NCBI GenBank assembly: GCA_015680905.1
Contig: CM027377.1
Coordinates: 37,038,501 to 37,102,500 of the forward strand
Source: Coptis chinensis
Lineage: Eukaryota > Streptophyta > Magnoliopsida > Ranunculales > Ranunculaceae
Length of the DNA: 64,000 nt
Direction: 5' to 3'
The position numbers and the translations under genes are program-made. A model generated the notes under the pieces. It was not told the origin of the DNA. It worked only from the letters and a program-made list of their open reading frames with translations, and made no database searches. Below are positions 47,871 through 60,635 of the stretch, piece after piece. Numbering within the stretch: position 1 is the first letter of the stretch; every line of letters begins with the position of its first letter.

Positions 47871-48499
47871 TTTATTTGCGATGAAATCTCCTCAAATCAT
47901 ACCGGAGCAGTCCTTTGAAGAATTGCTCGAGAGTGACACCTATAGGTACTGGTTTTGCGACTTAATTGTGTAGTCAGGACGGCAGACTCTAATGGTAAGT
48001 GCTGATGAAACTTATTCTCCTGCACTTACTACTTATTTCTATGATCATTGTACGTTCTTTTACCGACTGGATGGGGAACAAGTGTTCTCTGTCACCATTG
48101 ATGATGTAACAATGGACTTAAGCAAGTTTTTGTTGGCCTTTGCTATTGTACTGTCTATGCCTGCTGCCCAAAACTCATGGGGCTAATGGCTGATAATATG
48201 TATATCTACAACTATGAGTATTTGCATGAGACCTATGGGGTGGGGATTTTTCGTACAGAGGACCAAGGGCAATATAACGTAGCCCTTGGTAACTTGTCCT
48301 TTAACATGAGCACTATTATGTTCTTTATCATGTTGAATATCTTATGGGAATGGTGTTTTTCTTTTCCGCGAATAACGCCACTTGTGATATCTTTCTTGCT
48401 CTAACTGAGGGTCGTATGCTCTATGACCTTCCCCAGACCTTAGTGTCTATTTTAGCACGAGCCCATAACATGAAGCATACGTAATTTCTTATGCTTGTC

Positions 48500-50600
48500 T
48501 TGGTTTGCCGCATAATGCTATTTTTCTTTCCTGAGTTTTGTACCTGTTTCACGGATTGGGTTGGGGTTGACATTGTAAGACCCACCAATTGTATTATATG
48601 CTCTTTCCGTGTGATGATTTGGCCGGGGTAGAGGCTACAACCTAATTAGGTTGCACCTTACACCCATCCGACTAAGTGGCGCTTAACAGGTTAGCAAAGG
48701 TAGATGATAAATGGCGTGAGGCCTGGCAAATTATCATGGCTTGGCAGAACACAAAGGAACCTCACTTCTTTATAGAAGGGGATGACAACGTTTAGTGCTG
48801 GATATAAGGTAAGTTTTACTTTCTGTTTGTGTCTGCTTATGTCCCAAGCAATGTAATTTTTGTTATTTCCATAACTGGTGGAACTCATATAGAATTGTGT
48901 CTATTTTTCTTTATCTATATTAGTATGTTCTAAATTTGTTTCGCAGGTGTTCTAAAATTTTCACGCGTTTCCATGGTATTTTCTATCCTTCTTATTTCTA
49001 TACTTTGAGGACAAAACATATTTTTGTTTGGGGGTGGCATAGAAACACGCATAATTTAAGGCACCTATTCGGATATATATATGTATAATATGCACTTGTT
49101 TTATAGTAAAAAAAATAAAAAATAAAAGTATTTATACTATGCACTTAGGAATATTGGTATTGTTTCTTTTTCTGTGATGATAGTAGTCTAGAAGTTTCAC
49201 GTTAGCTCTTAAATTAAAATAGTTTTTAGGAACTTAGGTTAATATATAGGTAATAGTCATTACATCTTTCCATAAATATATTGCATGAGCATCTATGTTT
49301 GTATTGGCAGTAAGTTTTTGAAATTTAGGCTAGAGTACTTATTCTACAAATCCTATGAGAATATAGCATAAAAGCCTCATATGAGTGAAATATCTGAGTA
49401 ATGAAACAAGGGAGAAGTAAATTCCAAATAGAGAAATCACATGTCAACTTGCTTGATCACTATACCATATCCTAAGAGAGAATTTAGGCCATTTTTGGAT
49501 CGATATAGCCAGAAATTCAAACATATATATATGAAATTATTTTCCACTTGTTGCCCCTCTGAGCCTTTCTTTAGCCTTTTCATAAACCACAAATCCTTTA
49601 CCCTTTTTTCAAAAACAAAATAAAAAGAAAATCAGCCTACCCATTTTTGAATGAGTCTGAGAAGTAGGACAAAATGAAGAAAAGAAAAGAGAAAGACCTG
49701 TGGAAAACCAAGAATTTGTTAGTTGCTTCATATAAGAAAAGAAAATGAAGTTTTCATCCAAAGAAAATAAAATAAATAAATAAATAAAATAAAAAGTTAT
49801 AATTCCAAAAACAGAATCAAAGGAGTCAAAAACCAAAAGAAAAAAGAAAAAAAATGGCTAAGGATGGAAACAAAGTGTAAAAGCAAAGTAAGAACAAGGT
49901 TTTCTCTAGTTACATATTTTGAAGATCCTATTATCTCAGACTTGTCCTTTTAAATATCCATTTCCTTCTTTCTTAAACCATCACCTAATCACCGCAACAC
50001 CTAATAAAGACCTCTAGCTCAATTAGGAATAAGTTAGTGTGATATTAAGTGGCAGATGTGTTTGATTGACTTCGGCTTCCTTGTACATCATTGAGTTTGT
50101 GTTGAAAGGTGTGCCCACTACGCACTGGAGTGAGCAAAACTTGAGTGGAAAATTCATAGTGTTTTTGTCTTGACATATTTGTGAGGACCTACTTAAGAAC
50201 GCTATTCCAAAGTTTCAGAAACGGACATGTTATTGCATTTCATAGCATAGTTCATTATATATAAGTTTATCCATAGATGATTGATTATTATGCACGTATT
50301 AGTTTAGGTTTCGAATTGATTATTATTTATTCATTGCTAGTGAGCTGTATATATATCTGAGAATAAATAAGGAAACAGTAATTTTATTTCTTAGTCGTTG
50401 TATTATAAATGAAGTTTGTGAGTATCTTCTCTATAAAACTCTCACGAGGCTATAACTCGTCCACTAGGGAATTCATAGTGGTTTAAGGCCTTATTGCATA
50501 TGGTCAATGCAATCGCATTCGGCGAAACGAGATTAGTTAGAACTCCATTTTTGGTCACTTATCTTAATTTCTCATATTTGCTTGAGGACAAGTAAAATGC
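48500..50600. other. Gypsy A 3' noncoding region
   Basis: AT-rich sequence with A-rich runs near 49620-49850 lies between the env-region frame and the polypurine tract. Words such as GAGGACA(A/G)(A/G) followed by TTTGGGGGTGG occur twice (near 49010-49035 and 50580-50612), as expected before the LTR. No gene is seen. Confidence 0.45.
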
Positions 50601-50616
50601 TATTTGGGGGTGGTTT

Positions 50617-51910
50617 GATAAGATCCCAAAATTGTAGTTTTAACCCCTTAATAACATTACATATAGACAAATTATATTTATAATAAATAAGAGTTAGTAC
50701 TGTTTACGTACTTTTGTGTATTTTAGGTTTCGGAATCAATTATGTAAAGAAATATGTCACTTTTGCAAGAGAAAGGAGCAAATATTGGTTACTAAGAAGT
50801 TCTATGATTAAAGCCTAAGTTTTAAGGAGAAAAAACCTTTTTAAAGCCCAGTCAAGGCTAAAGTCAAAGTCAATGCGGGTAGAAATAGAGCATAAAAGTC
50901 AACAGAACTTCCACAGGCCGTATCTTTAGACTCAGACCTCAGAATTGGGCCTATTATATGTCAAAACGACTGGCTCGGAAAGAGATTTCTAATGGTCTAG
51001 GATTTGATCCAATCAGAGGAAAAAAAGTGGACAAAAATACTATTGCAATAATTTCCAGTAGAGAAACCCTTTTTGGACTTAAGTAATTAGGTTTTGGGCT
51101 TGATTTAGTGGCGTAAAACATAGCTCCAAATCCCATACACGAAATTTTAAACCTAGTTCTCTCCTATATAAAGAGGACTAAGGCAAAACTCTAACTCTCT
51201 CACCAATTAGTTAATTAGTATCTTGTCTCTTAGTTTTTCTCTTTAGTAAACCTAGGTTATTTTATTTTAGCCTAGCCACCATTAATTCAATTCAAGTTAT
51301 TTTAATAAAATAGTTCTTTCATTATGTCTTCTTCTTTCTATTACTTATTCCATGATAGTCCCATGATTCGTAGCTAAACCTCCATTAGATGGGTTTGGTT
51401 GAAGCTTTGATAAAGACTTGATGTGTTAGTATAGAATCACTGTTTTTAAGAGTTTAATTCTAGAGGGTAGCTTATTTACCATGAGAATGGGTTTAAATTT
51501 CCTCTCATGCTAATTATTAGTTGGTTAGAAATGTCATGAATAATTAGGGATAAACATACCTAACTTTTATGTTGAACCTTGTGCAAAAACATAAAGATTA
51601 GTGTTGCAATAAAAATCTATACTAGCATGTTAGGGATTAATCAAGGTGGATATCAAATCTCCCTAATCCCTTCTTCTCTCATTCACATCTACATATTTAA
51701 TTGCCATAGTATAATTTAGAATATCTTAATTAGTTATTCCCACATATTAGTCTTATTAAAAATATTGCTCTCATTAATATTGTTGAATTGTTTAAGTTAG
51801 TAAAATTATTACGTTCTAAGCAATTAGGAGTGGAACGAATCTTTACTCTAGTTATTGCATGATAATTGAGAGTAGGAATTTGATCTAATCGTAGAATAAT
51901 TTAGTTTTCT
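50617..51910 (+). repeat. Gypsy A 3' LTR
   Basis: It starts TGATAAGATCCC directly after the polypurine stretch. It shares AAGTCAAAGTCAATGCGGGT with the solo LTR at 12712-13495. A promoter-like CTATATAAAGAGG lies near 51164. The right limit is approximate, set by the start of the oppositely oriented gag fragment. Confidence 0.6.
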
Positions 51911-51927
51911 TATTTATAGCAAAATCA

Positions 51928-52997
51928 CTATTCGTTAGGATTGAAACGTGTTATTTTAGTATTATCAGTACACAACTCTTTTAGAAACTTAGCGTGTCCA
52001 GGTAAACTTTTTATAGCATCTAGAAAAGGTAGGTTTATAGTAAGATTTTTAAACACTTTCTTAATCTTATCAAAATTTTCGTCTTTTTTAGACACAATTA
52101 GTCTCTGGGGATATGGTGGTTTATCTCTATATTTAGCATAAGGGTCAACATTAGTATTAACCTTGTCTTTATACCTAGCATGAGGGTGAACATATTTATA
52201 ATTCTTTATTTTATCTTTTGGTGAATTTGATTTTGGTTGTGATTTAACTGGTACTTCTACAGTTGTAGGATCTTCAGTTTCTATTACGGTATGGGGTAAG
52301 GTTGTCCCTATTGATTGTGTGTGGACTGGAACTTCTATAGTTGTGGGGTCGTTAGTTCCTATGACAATATTAGGTATGGTTTCTTTCTCAGCTTCCATTT
52401 GCGGGTGACCTACAGGCATAGTCACTTTGTTATCAACTACTTTGCCCAAACGAAGTAGGGTAGTTACTGTATGTAGGTCCCCTTGGTTTATATTACCATT
52501 ATACTAAATATTGTTCACTTCGAAAATGGTGTTTAATTTGTTGACCTAGGATTAGGCGTTGCTTGATCTGGAAACACACCTGTTTGGTTATTATTTTGGT
52601 TAGGAGACATATCAATAACCTTTTGGCACAAAGACTACATCATTTGCATCGTTTGTTGTAGCATATTAGAGTTTTGATCATGCTGATCTTTCATCAAGTT
52701 GGAGCTTTATTGCATAATTTGATTTTGTTTTTCCAACAAGGTCACTACTACTTCGTCTGTAGATGGTTTGACTGGTGGAGTAGTCATAGGAGGAGTGACA
52801 GGAATTAAGGCTTTTTGAGTGTTCATGTTTGGATGTTGATAGTTCTGGGTCATGGGCACTAAACCTCTATTTTGGTCACCTAAGTTTCCTTGTCCTTGAT
52901 GCGGAATAAACTGGTTGAAGTTTGTAATGGGCCTAATGTTATGATTATTAAAACCTGGAGGTGTAGTGAAGCTATAGTAAGTGGTGTCTAACTTCAA
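51928..52997 (-). other. Athila-like gag fragment, minus strand (fossil)
   Basis: The translation has GQGNLGDQNRGLVPMTQNY, a Thr/Pro/Val-rich linker with two EDPTTxEVPV-type repeats, and KDENFDKIKKVFKNLTINLP followed by FLKELCT. It closely parallels the Gypsy A gag at 44600-45370, so the two come from the same lineage. Confidence 0.8.
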
Positions 52998-53029
52998 AAA
53001 AGTTTGTAAGAAGTGAGGTTCATCCTAAA

Positions 53030-53800
53030 TTGTTTAGAGTTTGAGTGTGAGAGTTAAGAAGAAGAAAGGTAGACTCTTTGTATAGATTTGTTTAGTTTAA
53101 GCTAATGGAAACATGAAAACTCAAGTTGTTTGGTATGGAAATGACATGAAAACATTGAAAGAAGTATTGATTGAAGATTGAAATAAAAACAACAAGATAA
53201 GATTGATTGATTGAAATAAACAAAGTAAAATAACAAGATTTAAATAAAAGGAAATTAAGAACAATAAATTAAAAGACTTGAATTGAAAAACTAGACAAGA
53301 ATATTAAAACAATGGATGCTTTCTCTCTCCCCAGCTTTTAGATTATATACCCTTACTTTTGCCTTTTACTAATTTGTCATTTTCCATTACAAATGAGACA
53401 CCTCACACTTCACTTTTGCTTTTGCTTTTTCTTTTGCTTTTAGATTTCTTCTTAATCAAGGTAGGTTTTGGGAGAATGTCATATTTTGAGATAAGAGCCT
53501 CCATCTCTGGTCTTTTGAGTTGAGGGCTTTGACCTTGACCTTTGACTTTGACTTTTTCAGCACTTTTCTATAGTAGCTTTTGGTCTTCATAATAAGCGTG
53601 ATTAAGACTCCTTTTGGTGCTAAGACACAGCTTTTGTGATAAGTAGTCTGAAATACTTCATAACCTGAAAAATACAATAAAAACTTTGAGTTGTCTTTTC
53701 GTTAAGCGTAAGACGAGCTGTAATGCAGTAATATAAGGGTAATAAAATGCACATTTAGGAGCTGATCACCACCCCCAAATAGCATTTTTCTTGTCCTCAA
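53030..53800 (-). repeat. Gypsy B LTR-like stretch and polypurine tract
   Basis: On the minus strand GAGGACAAGAAAAATGCT is followed by ATTTGGGGGTGG and then TGATCAGCTCC, the same layout as at 50590-50620. A TATA-like GGGTATATAATC lies near 53345. Its outer boundary toward the gag fragment is not sharp. Confidence 0.55.
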
Positions 53801-55849
53801 GCAAGGATGAGAGAAAAAACTAAGATCACAAATGAGTGATTTATTATAAGTTATACTAATCTCATTTCGCAAAGTGCGATTGCATTGACCATATGCAACA
53901 AGGCCTTAAACTACTAGGAATTCCCTAGTGGACGAGCTTTAAGCATCATGAGAGTTTTCCAGTGAAGGTACTCACAAACTTCTTCTATTTAGTACAAAGG
54001 GTCTTGTTTCCTTATTTATTCTAAGAAGTTCATACATCTCATTAGCGGAGAATACGGACAAGCTCCTCTGAACTTAGAATAACATATGTACAGTAATTTA
54101 ATCATCTAAAGATTAATGTGCAAAATATTAGCAATGAAATGTAAAAGCAGAGTTGTTTCCGAGACTTTTGGAGAACATCATTAAGGTGAGTTCTCACAGG
54201 GATGTGTTAAAACACAAACTCTCTGATAGATTCACTCAAGTTTCGTTCTCTCAAGTACAGTGGGCAGTTATATTCCTCACATACTCAAATGATGTCTAAA
54301 GAAACCAGGGTCGATTGATCACGTTTGCCACTTACTATCACACCATCCTTTTCCTAATAGAGCTAGAGGTATTTTATTAGGAGTTACGAGGCTAGGGTGA
54401 TGGTTTAGAAAGAAAAATGAAGGGAAAACAAAATTTGATAAGTCGAGAAACTGGGTTTTCAAAATACTTGTAACTAGAGAAGAACCTCGTTTTGTTCTTT
54501 TGCTTCCGATTTGTGATACATTATTTTAGCCCTTTGGCTTTGTGACTCCATATGATTTTGAATTTTTAGGAGTTCTGCTTTTGTTTCTTTTTGTTTCTAA
54601 TATCGTCTCCTTTTGATTTTGAATTTTTGGGAGATTCGATTTTTTTCTGACTCCTTTGATTTTTTTGGAGTTTTGGTTTTTGATGGGTTTTTCTTTTCTT
54701 CTCTTTATTTTCTTTTCTTTTCGAAGCAAATAATAGTTCTGTTTTTGTACAAGGTCTTCTATTCCCTTTTTCTTATATCCATCCAGTTCTCAACTTGTCA
54801 GCTAGGTAAGATTTTTATTGTGTGTTGTAACGGGTTAAGAATTTTTGGTGAAGAATAAAAAGGCTTTTAGAAAAGGGTGAAGGCTCAAGAGGGGTAACTA
54901 GAGGAAAGCTATCTTTTTGGGTTTGTAATGTTTATTTGGCTATATCGATCCAAAAAGGGCCTAAATTCTCTTTTAGGATATGGCGTGGTGATCAAGTAAG
55001 TGGACGTGTGGTCTTTCTATCCAAACATCCTTTGTGTCATTACTCAATAATCATTTAGATGAGGCTTTCGGCTAGATTCTCACAGGATATAGAACTTATT
55101 GTTCTAACATTGGCTTCGGAAACTCACTGCCATATACAAACAAATGCTGATGCATGCCATTTATGAAAACATGGAGAAACTATTGTACGTATATTAATCT
55201 AAGTCTGAAGAACAAATATTTACTCTATTGCTATAATGAGACTTCTAAACTTTTTATTCATCATAGAAAAAGGAAACAAGACATTTTAATACTAAACAGA
55301 AAAATATTTTTGGTCTTTTTCGAAAAAAATTTAGAAAGGAAGAAATATATTATTATATCTACTATATAGAAAATGCTTAGTTTTTGCAAAATGTTACTAT
55401 ACCACCTCCAAATAGAACTATGTTTGTCCTCAAAGTATGAAGAGATAAGGAAAGAGATTACCATAGAAATATAATCAAAAACGGCGAGACACTTATATTC
55501 TATTCTTCATGATGAAAATACGCCACCCCCAAATAAGTTTGGGGTGTGGGTTGTTTGATATAAAACAAGAAATACATGGTTTATTATACTAGGGATATTT
55601 ATTCTACTATAAAATCTTTTTGGGTTTTTGTATTTTTGAAAACATATATGAAATGCATGAAAGACAAATGGAAAATTTTGGCATGATATATCTGTTTTAC
55701 CTTTTGCTCATATACCAAATTCCACAAGAAAAGCAAGATAAAACAAGCTGATAATATTAAGCATATAATTAAACTTATATTAATGTCATACACGTAAGAA
55801 AGAAAAAGAGAAAAATAAATAAGTCCAACTATACGGACACTAGGGAAAT

Positions 55850-57317
55850 GCCTAATCAGAATCCGTGTGTGACTCGTCTCGACGTCGAGAAGATCCTTCT
55901 CCTTGATGACATCGGGTCCTAGCATGTCTATCACTACGCGGGAGTGCGTCTCTAGTGCTCTGCAGTGTTCTAGTGACATTGTGCTGAAAACGCCACTGCT
56001 CCTGCTGGAAGGACCGCTGCTCCTCTATAAGGGTCCGCTGTTCCGCTATAATGGAACCTGGAGTTTCCCTGAGTTGGTGAAGATAAGAATGCAGAATCCT
56101 CTGACCGCCATGGAGGAAGTGAATTCTATCCATGGGCTGAGTGAACTGTCGAGTGGCATCTTCAGCGAAGTAATCCACTTTCTCAGTTGGGCGTGCTTAC
56201 TCAGCGGCTCTGGCTTCAGGTGGAAGCTATAATTTCTGGACGCAGTGGGCATAGATAGGACCTGTGGTAGCATCCTTGACCTCTACTAGGGCGTCTGTGG
56301 CTTGGAACCCCCAATGCTGCATGATCCTAGTGACCAGAACTGGTAGAGGGGCGGCTGACTTCTTCGGTTTGCAGAGTTGCTCAAAGATAAAGAAGACGAT
56401 ACAGAAGCTGTTCTTCTGCTCTTGAAGAATACATAAAATATGAAGCATCGGCTTACGAAGGCTTGGATGAGCCTAGCAGGTTATAGGTTGTCCACTGAGA
56501 TACTACCAGCTGGTTTCTTCGTAGTGAACTCTAAAACGCGCAGTGAGACTTGGGGTTTTTCACCCCCTCGAGAAATGTCTCTACCATTATCAAGTCGATG
56601 GTCTTATCGTCTGGAGACTGTTCTGTTTGAACATAAGCCTTCAGAGGAATCCCTAGAACTCCACTCACCACCTCCTTGGTGAGCTCTAGCGAGCGACCTT
56701 CCTTGACAATGGTGATACGGTCATCTTCCCCTCTAAGCATGCAGTTATAAAATGAAAGAGTAAGAGAGAGAGAAATTGCCGCACCTTCCAACAAAACCAA
56801 GGGTTCCCATCCTCTTTTATTTTCTAATCTCAGCCTTGAAATGCACTTCAAATAGATCGGAATTGAAGAGGTTTTGAAAATTTTGCTCCGACACGATTTT
56901 AAGAACTCGAGCCATTTAGAGTAAGGATTGATAAAATTGGGATTTTGAGTTGGAATGAGGGTTGAAAATGGAGCAGACTGTAGAAATTTTGAGTGGTGGT
57001 GCTTTGGGGTGAGGCCGCGGTTGCGAGCTAGGAAGGGGCGGTCACGAGTTGGTGTGGGCGGCTAGGGTTGGAGATTTTGTGAGGAAGAAGAAGGGAAGTT
57101 GGGCGGTCGTGTGGGTTAAATGGTTTGATGGCACATGCCTCTTTAATGAAATTGAAATTTTGGCCCAAGCCCAAGTGAAATCAAGAAATTCCGATTTTGT
57201 CCTTATTGCCTTGCCAACTTCAAGAGCCGATCTGCGCTTCAATACTCGTCCGATCTTGACCCGTGAGATACCAAAATGATCATCATCAAAAATGCAATGT
57301 AACGGTATAGGGTACAC
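55850..57317 (-). other. Gypsy B env-region/ATHILA ORF1-like frames (fossil)
   Basis: Minus-strand frames carry KCISRLRLENKRGWEPLVLL and GRSLELTKEVVSGVLGIPLK (56851-56531), then a Gln/Arg-rich coiled-coil stretch EQRTLIEEQRSFQQEQWRF (56178-55852). This resembles the extra open frame of Athila elements. Homology is judged by style and position, so the family name is tentative. Confidence 0.5.
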
Positions 57318-57319
57318 TC

Positions 57320-58003
57320 ACATCCAACGGTGGAGGAGAAACATATGATGGAAAGAACTTTTAAGGAACTATAGGGAAATATGTACATATAACAGAAGGA
57401 AAATTTAATTAATTTTTTTGAGTTTTGAATAAGTTTGACTGAAATTTTAAAAAGGTAGGTCGTTTTAAGTTAGATCCCCAAGACTTGGAAGTTTTTGAAA
57501 ACTTGAGTCAATCACAACCAGATGGCTAGATTACTCTCTTAGACCGAGCGTAATGCACTGGAGGATAACATGTGTAGACTTTATAAACAAAATTATTATG
57601 AGGTTGAAGACCGGGGTAAGTTGGTGTTTGACAGTTCAAGCACCAGCCTTCTCTCATAGCTCGTTTCTTACGTGCGTATGAACTCTTATCTAAACCAGGA
57701 ATGATTTTTGGTATATGTGTTCATATCTTAAGCTGTAGTTCTCTAGAAAGTGCTTGCACACAATCATTGAAACTGACCCCTCTAGTCTTTCTAGGTGGAG
57801 GGTTTTTGTTTGCTACATAAGACATTTTTTAAAAGTTTTTCAAAAAAGAGAAAGATTGAGAAGGGGAAAGGATTTTTAAGAAAGAAAATTTTTGAAAATT
57901 TTGTACAAGGTAGAGTTTTTTAACGTCAGATTCTCAAGACAAAATAGAGAGATGGAGGCAAAAGATAGAATTAAATAGAGAATAGTATCATTTTGGGTTA
58001 CTC
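57320..58003. other. Gypsy B spacer left of the LINE
   Basis: AT-rich DNA with no recognisable domain. It ends with the left copy of the LINE target duplication (GTATCATTTTGGGTTACTC, 57985-58003). Confidence 0.4.
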
Positions 58004-59813
58004 TATTTGCTTAATTCTCGTTTGTTTGTTTTTGTTTTTGTTTTTGTTTTTTGTTTTTTGTTTTTGCTTTTTTTTAAGTGGAAATTTTATTTATTCATAA
58101 TGATAACGAATTTTACAAATAATTAGGACAAGCGTAAAACAAGTTGCGCCGCAAGTCCTTTTTGAATAACAAATCCTCTCCTTCTAAAAACAAACTCGTT
58201 AGAACTAGCTGTCATAACGTTACTGTCCATAACTTTCTGAAGTCTCTTGAGGAGCTCAACAGACTGTTGTTCCTAGAAACCAAAAGTGTCGAAACTAAAC
58301 GAAATGAAACAATGTTGGTTAGCCCTGCAAACTTCCTCATGCTTCTCAATCTTCTCTGTCGCTGCTCTCTTAGCTGCTTCTCCAACCTCAAAGCCACCAT
58401 TCCCCAATCCTACCAACGGAGAGACTCCACAACACATGCATGTTTTCCCTCAGACCAACTGTAAATCAAGACATCTGCAGGCTGAAGTGTCGATCTACCC
58501 TCATTCGAATCAGTGAGAAAGTTAACAGAAGCTTCTTTCTTCACTTGTACTCCAGCCCTCCAAAATGCATCACACAAAATGTCTCTAACATGATCATGTC
58601 GGTATTTAAAATCCGAAAATATCTATAATGTGCTGCATGGTCCCCATAAGCTTCTAATCTACTCTTTTTGTATACAGGGCAAAGACCATCATCAGAGTAC
58701 AGAGGAAGCATAAGACGGTATCAGAGAATGACATGATACTCCACCTGTGACATATGCTGTCCAAGTCCCTCTATCAGAATAGCAAGTAGAAAATCTTTTG
58801 CATGTTCCGACTGCAAGCACCCAATGATTGCTTTCTGACGAGTAGATAACTTAAACTCCCTCTCAAGACTAACAACAATCTTACCGTAGAAAGCTTCCAC
58901 CAAAACTTTTTGTGGTTTTGAGGGGACGGTAGCATTCACAACCAGAGAATCAAGGTCAAAATTGGAAAGATAGAGACGCAATGCACTGGTAGCATCATCA
59001 AGGATCTCACCCATAGGCACTGGACCACAACTCCTAAGAATGTGGTTCTGAAGCTCTAAAGTTTGAAAACGAGAGGCCATAAAAGCAAAATCAGAGACAT
59101 CAAATGCACAATAGATACCTAACCTACCAAGGCGTAATGGAAGCATCGCTAAACGCCATTGCAAATCCCCAAAGCTAGGACCATCAGCTGCAGAACCATG
59201 TGAAGGTGCTGATCAAAAGTCTTAGCTGCATCCCTAAAAATGATGGTGGACAAGTACGAATCACAAATACCAACTTGGAGAGCCCAACACAAGCTCGTAA
59301 GAGTGCCAACTCACACTGTGGATCCTTCAATACAGCTAAACGGTCCATCAAAGTCATAGCCTTTTCAACACGCTTGCGAGCAAGACTCATGACAAAAGAA
59401 GAATCAGTGCTGACTGCCCCTCCAAGCAACCTGACTCCCATCTGAGGCCGAGATAAATCTGAAGGAAAGAGACCGGGACTGAAGCGACGTGGATCCAGTG
59501 ATGACCAAAATATCTCAGTCTTAGCCACATTAAGAACCAACCTATACGAAGGTCCTTCTTCCTGAATCATACGCAGAGCTTCCGCCACCTATTCTGTATC
59601 CCCAATCAGAGTCCCATCATCTAAGCATAAAGCCTGGAGTAATAACTGACAACTGGACTGAATCTGTAGGATCAGAGGGTGCAACACAAGTTCAAAGAGA
59701 AGGGGACCCAAAGGATCACCTTGCTGAACCCCAGAAGCAGACCAAATGTAATCATCCTCTAAGTATAACCATATAGAGGTTTTGTCAAGAAGATAAAATT
59801 ATACATTAATCCG
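58004..59813 (-). mobile_element. 5'-truncated LINE-like element
   Basis: It is flanked by an 18-19 bp direct repeat, GTATCATTTTGG(G)TTACTC, at 57985-58003 and 59814-59831. On the minus strand it ends in an A-rich (AAAAAC)n tail (about 58080-58021). It carries the 3' half of a plant-type reverse transcriptase gene, consistent with target-primed insertion and 5' truncation. A few bases (58004-58020) separate the tail from the left repeat. It is inserted in the Gypsy B spacer. Confidence 0.75.
58135..59795 (-). pseudogene. Plant LINE-type reverse transcriptase, 3' part
   Basis: The minus-strand translation begins within the reverse transcriptase domain: SGVQQGDPLGPLLFELVLHP (about 59735-59675), then LDDGTLIGDTE (about 59630-59600), where LDD replaces the usual YxDD as the catalytic pair. 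It continues with LVLNVAKTEIFWSSLDPRRF, MGVRLLGGAVSTDSSFVMSL and FGDLQWRLAMLPLRLGRLGI to the C-terminal FISFSFDTFGF and VIQKGLAAQLVLRL. The last motif is shared by a widespread family of plant reverse transcriptase proteins. The N-terminal part is absent. In-frame stops, for example near 59592, 58553 and 58275, show it is dead. Confidence 0.75.
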
Positions 59814-60003
59814 GTATCATTTTGGTTACTCCGAGGCGTATAACTTTCATTTTTATATCCTCTGGTTTTGAAAACTATGGAGAGATATTTTAGGAAACTC
59901 GTACTCAAAAGTTGTGATTCTAGATGATACTATTTGAAAACAAACCATAACAGATAATCTTAGGCAACTTTCGTGTCGGCTCTGTGGCAAACCCAATCTA
60001 AAC

Positions 60004-60204
60004 CAGTGTTCGTGATTCCGAACGAAACCTCGGAATTCCACCCAATATTTCAGTTTTTCAAAAAACTGGAATTCTGAATATAGAGTCGAAATATTAATTA
60101 TTTCGAAATCAATCAAAATTCCGAATATGATAGGGGTCGAAATTTGATGAATTTCAGTTTTTGGATTTGTCGAAATTTCGAGAATTCCGAAATCCCGAAC
60201 TATG
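60004..60204. mobile_element. hAT-like MITE, copy 3 (201 bp), inside Gypsy B
   Basis: It starts CAGTGTTCGTGATTCCGAACG and ends CCGAACTATG. The flanks are ATCTAAAC (59996-60003) and ATCTAGAC (60205-60212), an 8-bp target duplication with one mismatch. Internal ATAGGGGTCGAAATTT and GAGAATTCCGAAA are shared with copy 2. Confidence 0.85.
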
Positions 60205-60635
60205 ATCTAGACAGACAGAGCTTCAGCTACTCGAGTTGGGGGATTTACTGTGCAAGACATGGAATGTCCCGACCCAGGTGAATAACTCGGTGATATAAGC
60301 GACCCTTAGTAAGCAAAGCTGATCTCAAACCGCCCTTAGATTGTGTTGTTATAGGGGTTGGTATGTGTAAAATCCATTACCCGTCTTGCAAAATCACTTA
60401 ATTATTGATGTATCGAGAATCTATCATTAATAGAACAAAGAAAACACATATTTTTGTTAAAGAAATGTAAAATAAAGAAAAGAAAAATTGTATACTTGCT
60501 CCACAGGTTCATACTTACTCTAACGATGAGTAAAATATGTTTTATAAAGAATATGCGTGATATACTGTGGACTAAGGCTTTGACACTTACAACCACACCC
60601 TCCAAATGGAGAGGTCCAATTACCTTATTGATGTA

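Larger units (their letters stand above)
43131..51910 (+). mobile_element. Gypsy A: Athila-like Ty3/Gypsy retrotransposon (fossil)
   Basis: Plus-strand parts: a gag region (about 43498-45400) with LLPIFHGLEHQKPYQNMRR, a long Asn run and VFKNLTINLPFLEAIKKLPQ; a protease-like TALLDLGASVNLLPYYLYKQ (about 45510-45570); a spacer with an env-region open frame (about 47880-48420; TYFYDHCTFFYRLDGEQVFS, LMADNMYIYNYEYLHETYG); a polypurine region ATTTGGGGGTGG near 50602; and an LTR starting TGATAAGATCCC at about 50617 with a TATA-like CTATATAAAGAGG near 51164. No left LTR is recognised. It is broken in many places. Confidence 0.75.

Noticed and set aside
55903-56682. Plus-strand open frames of 109 and 80 residues
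   Set aside because: They oppose the better-supported minus-strand env-region frames of Gypsy B and show no recognisable domain.
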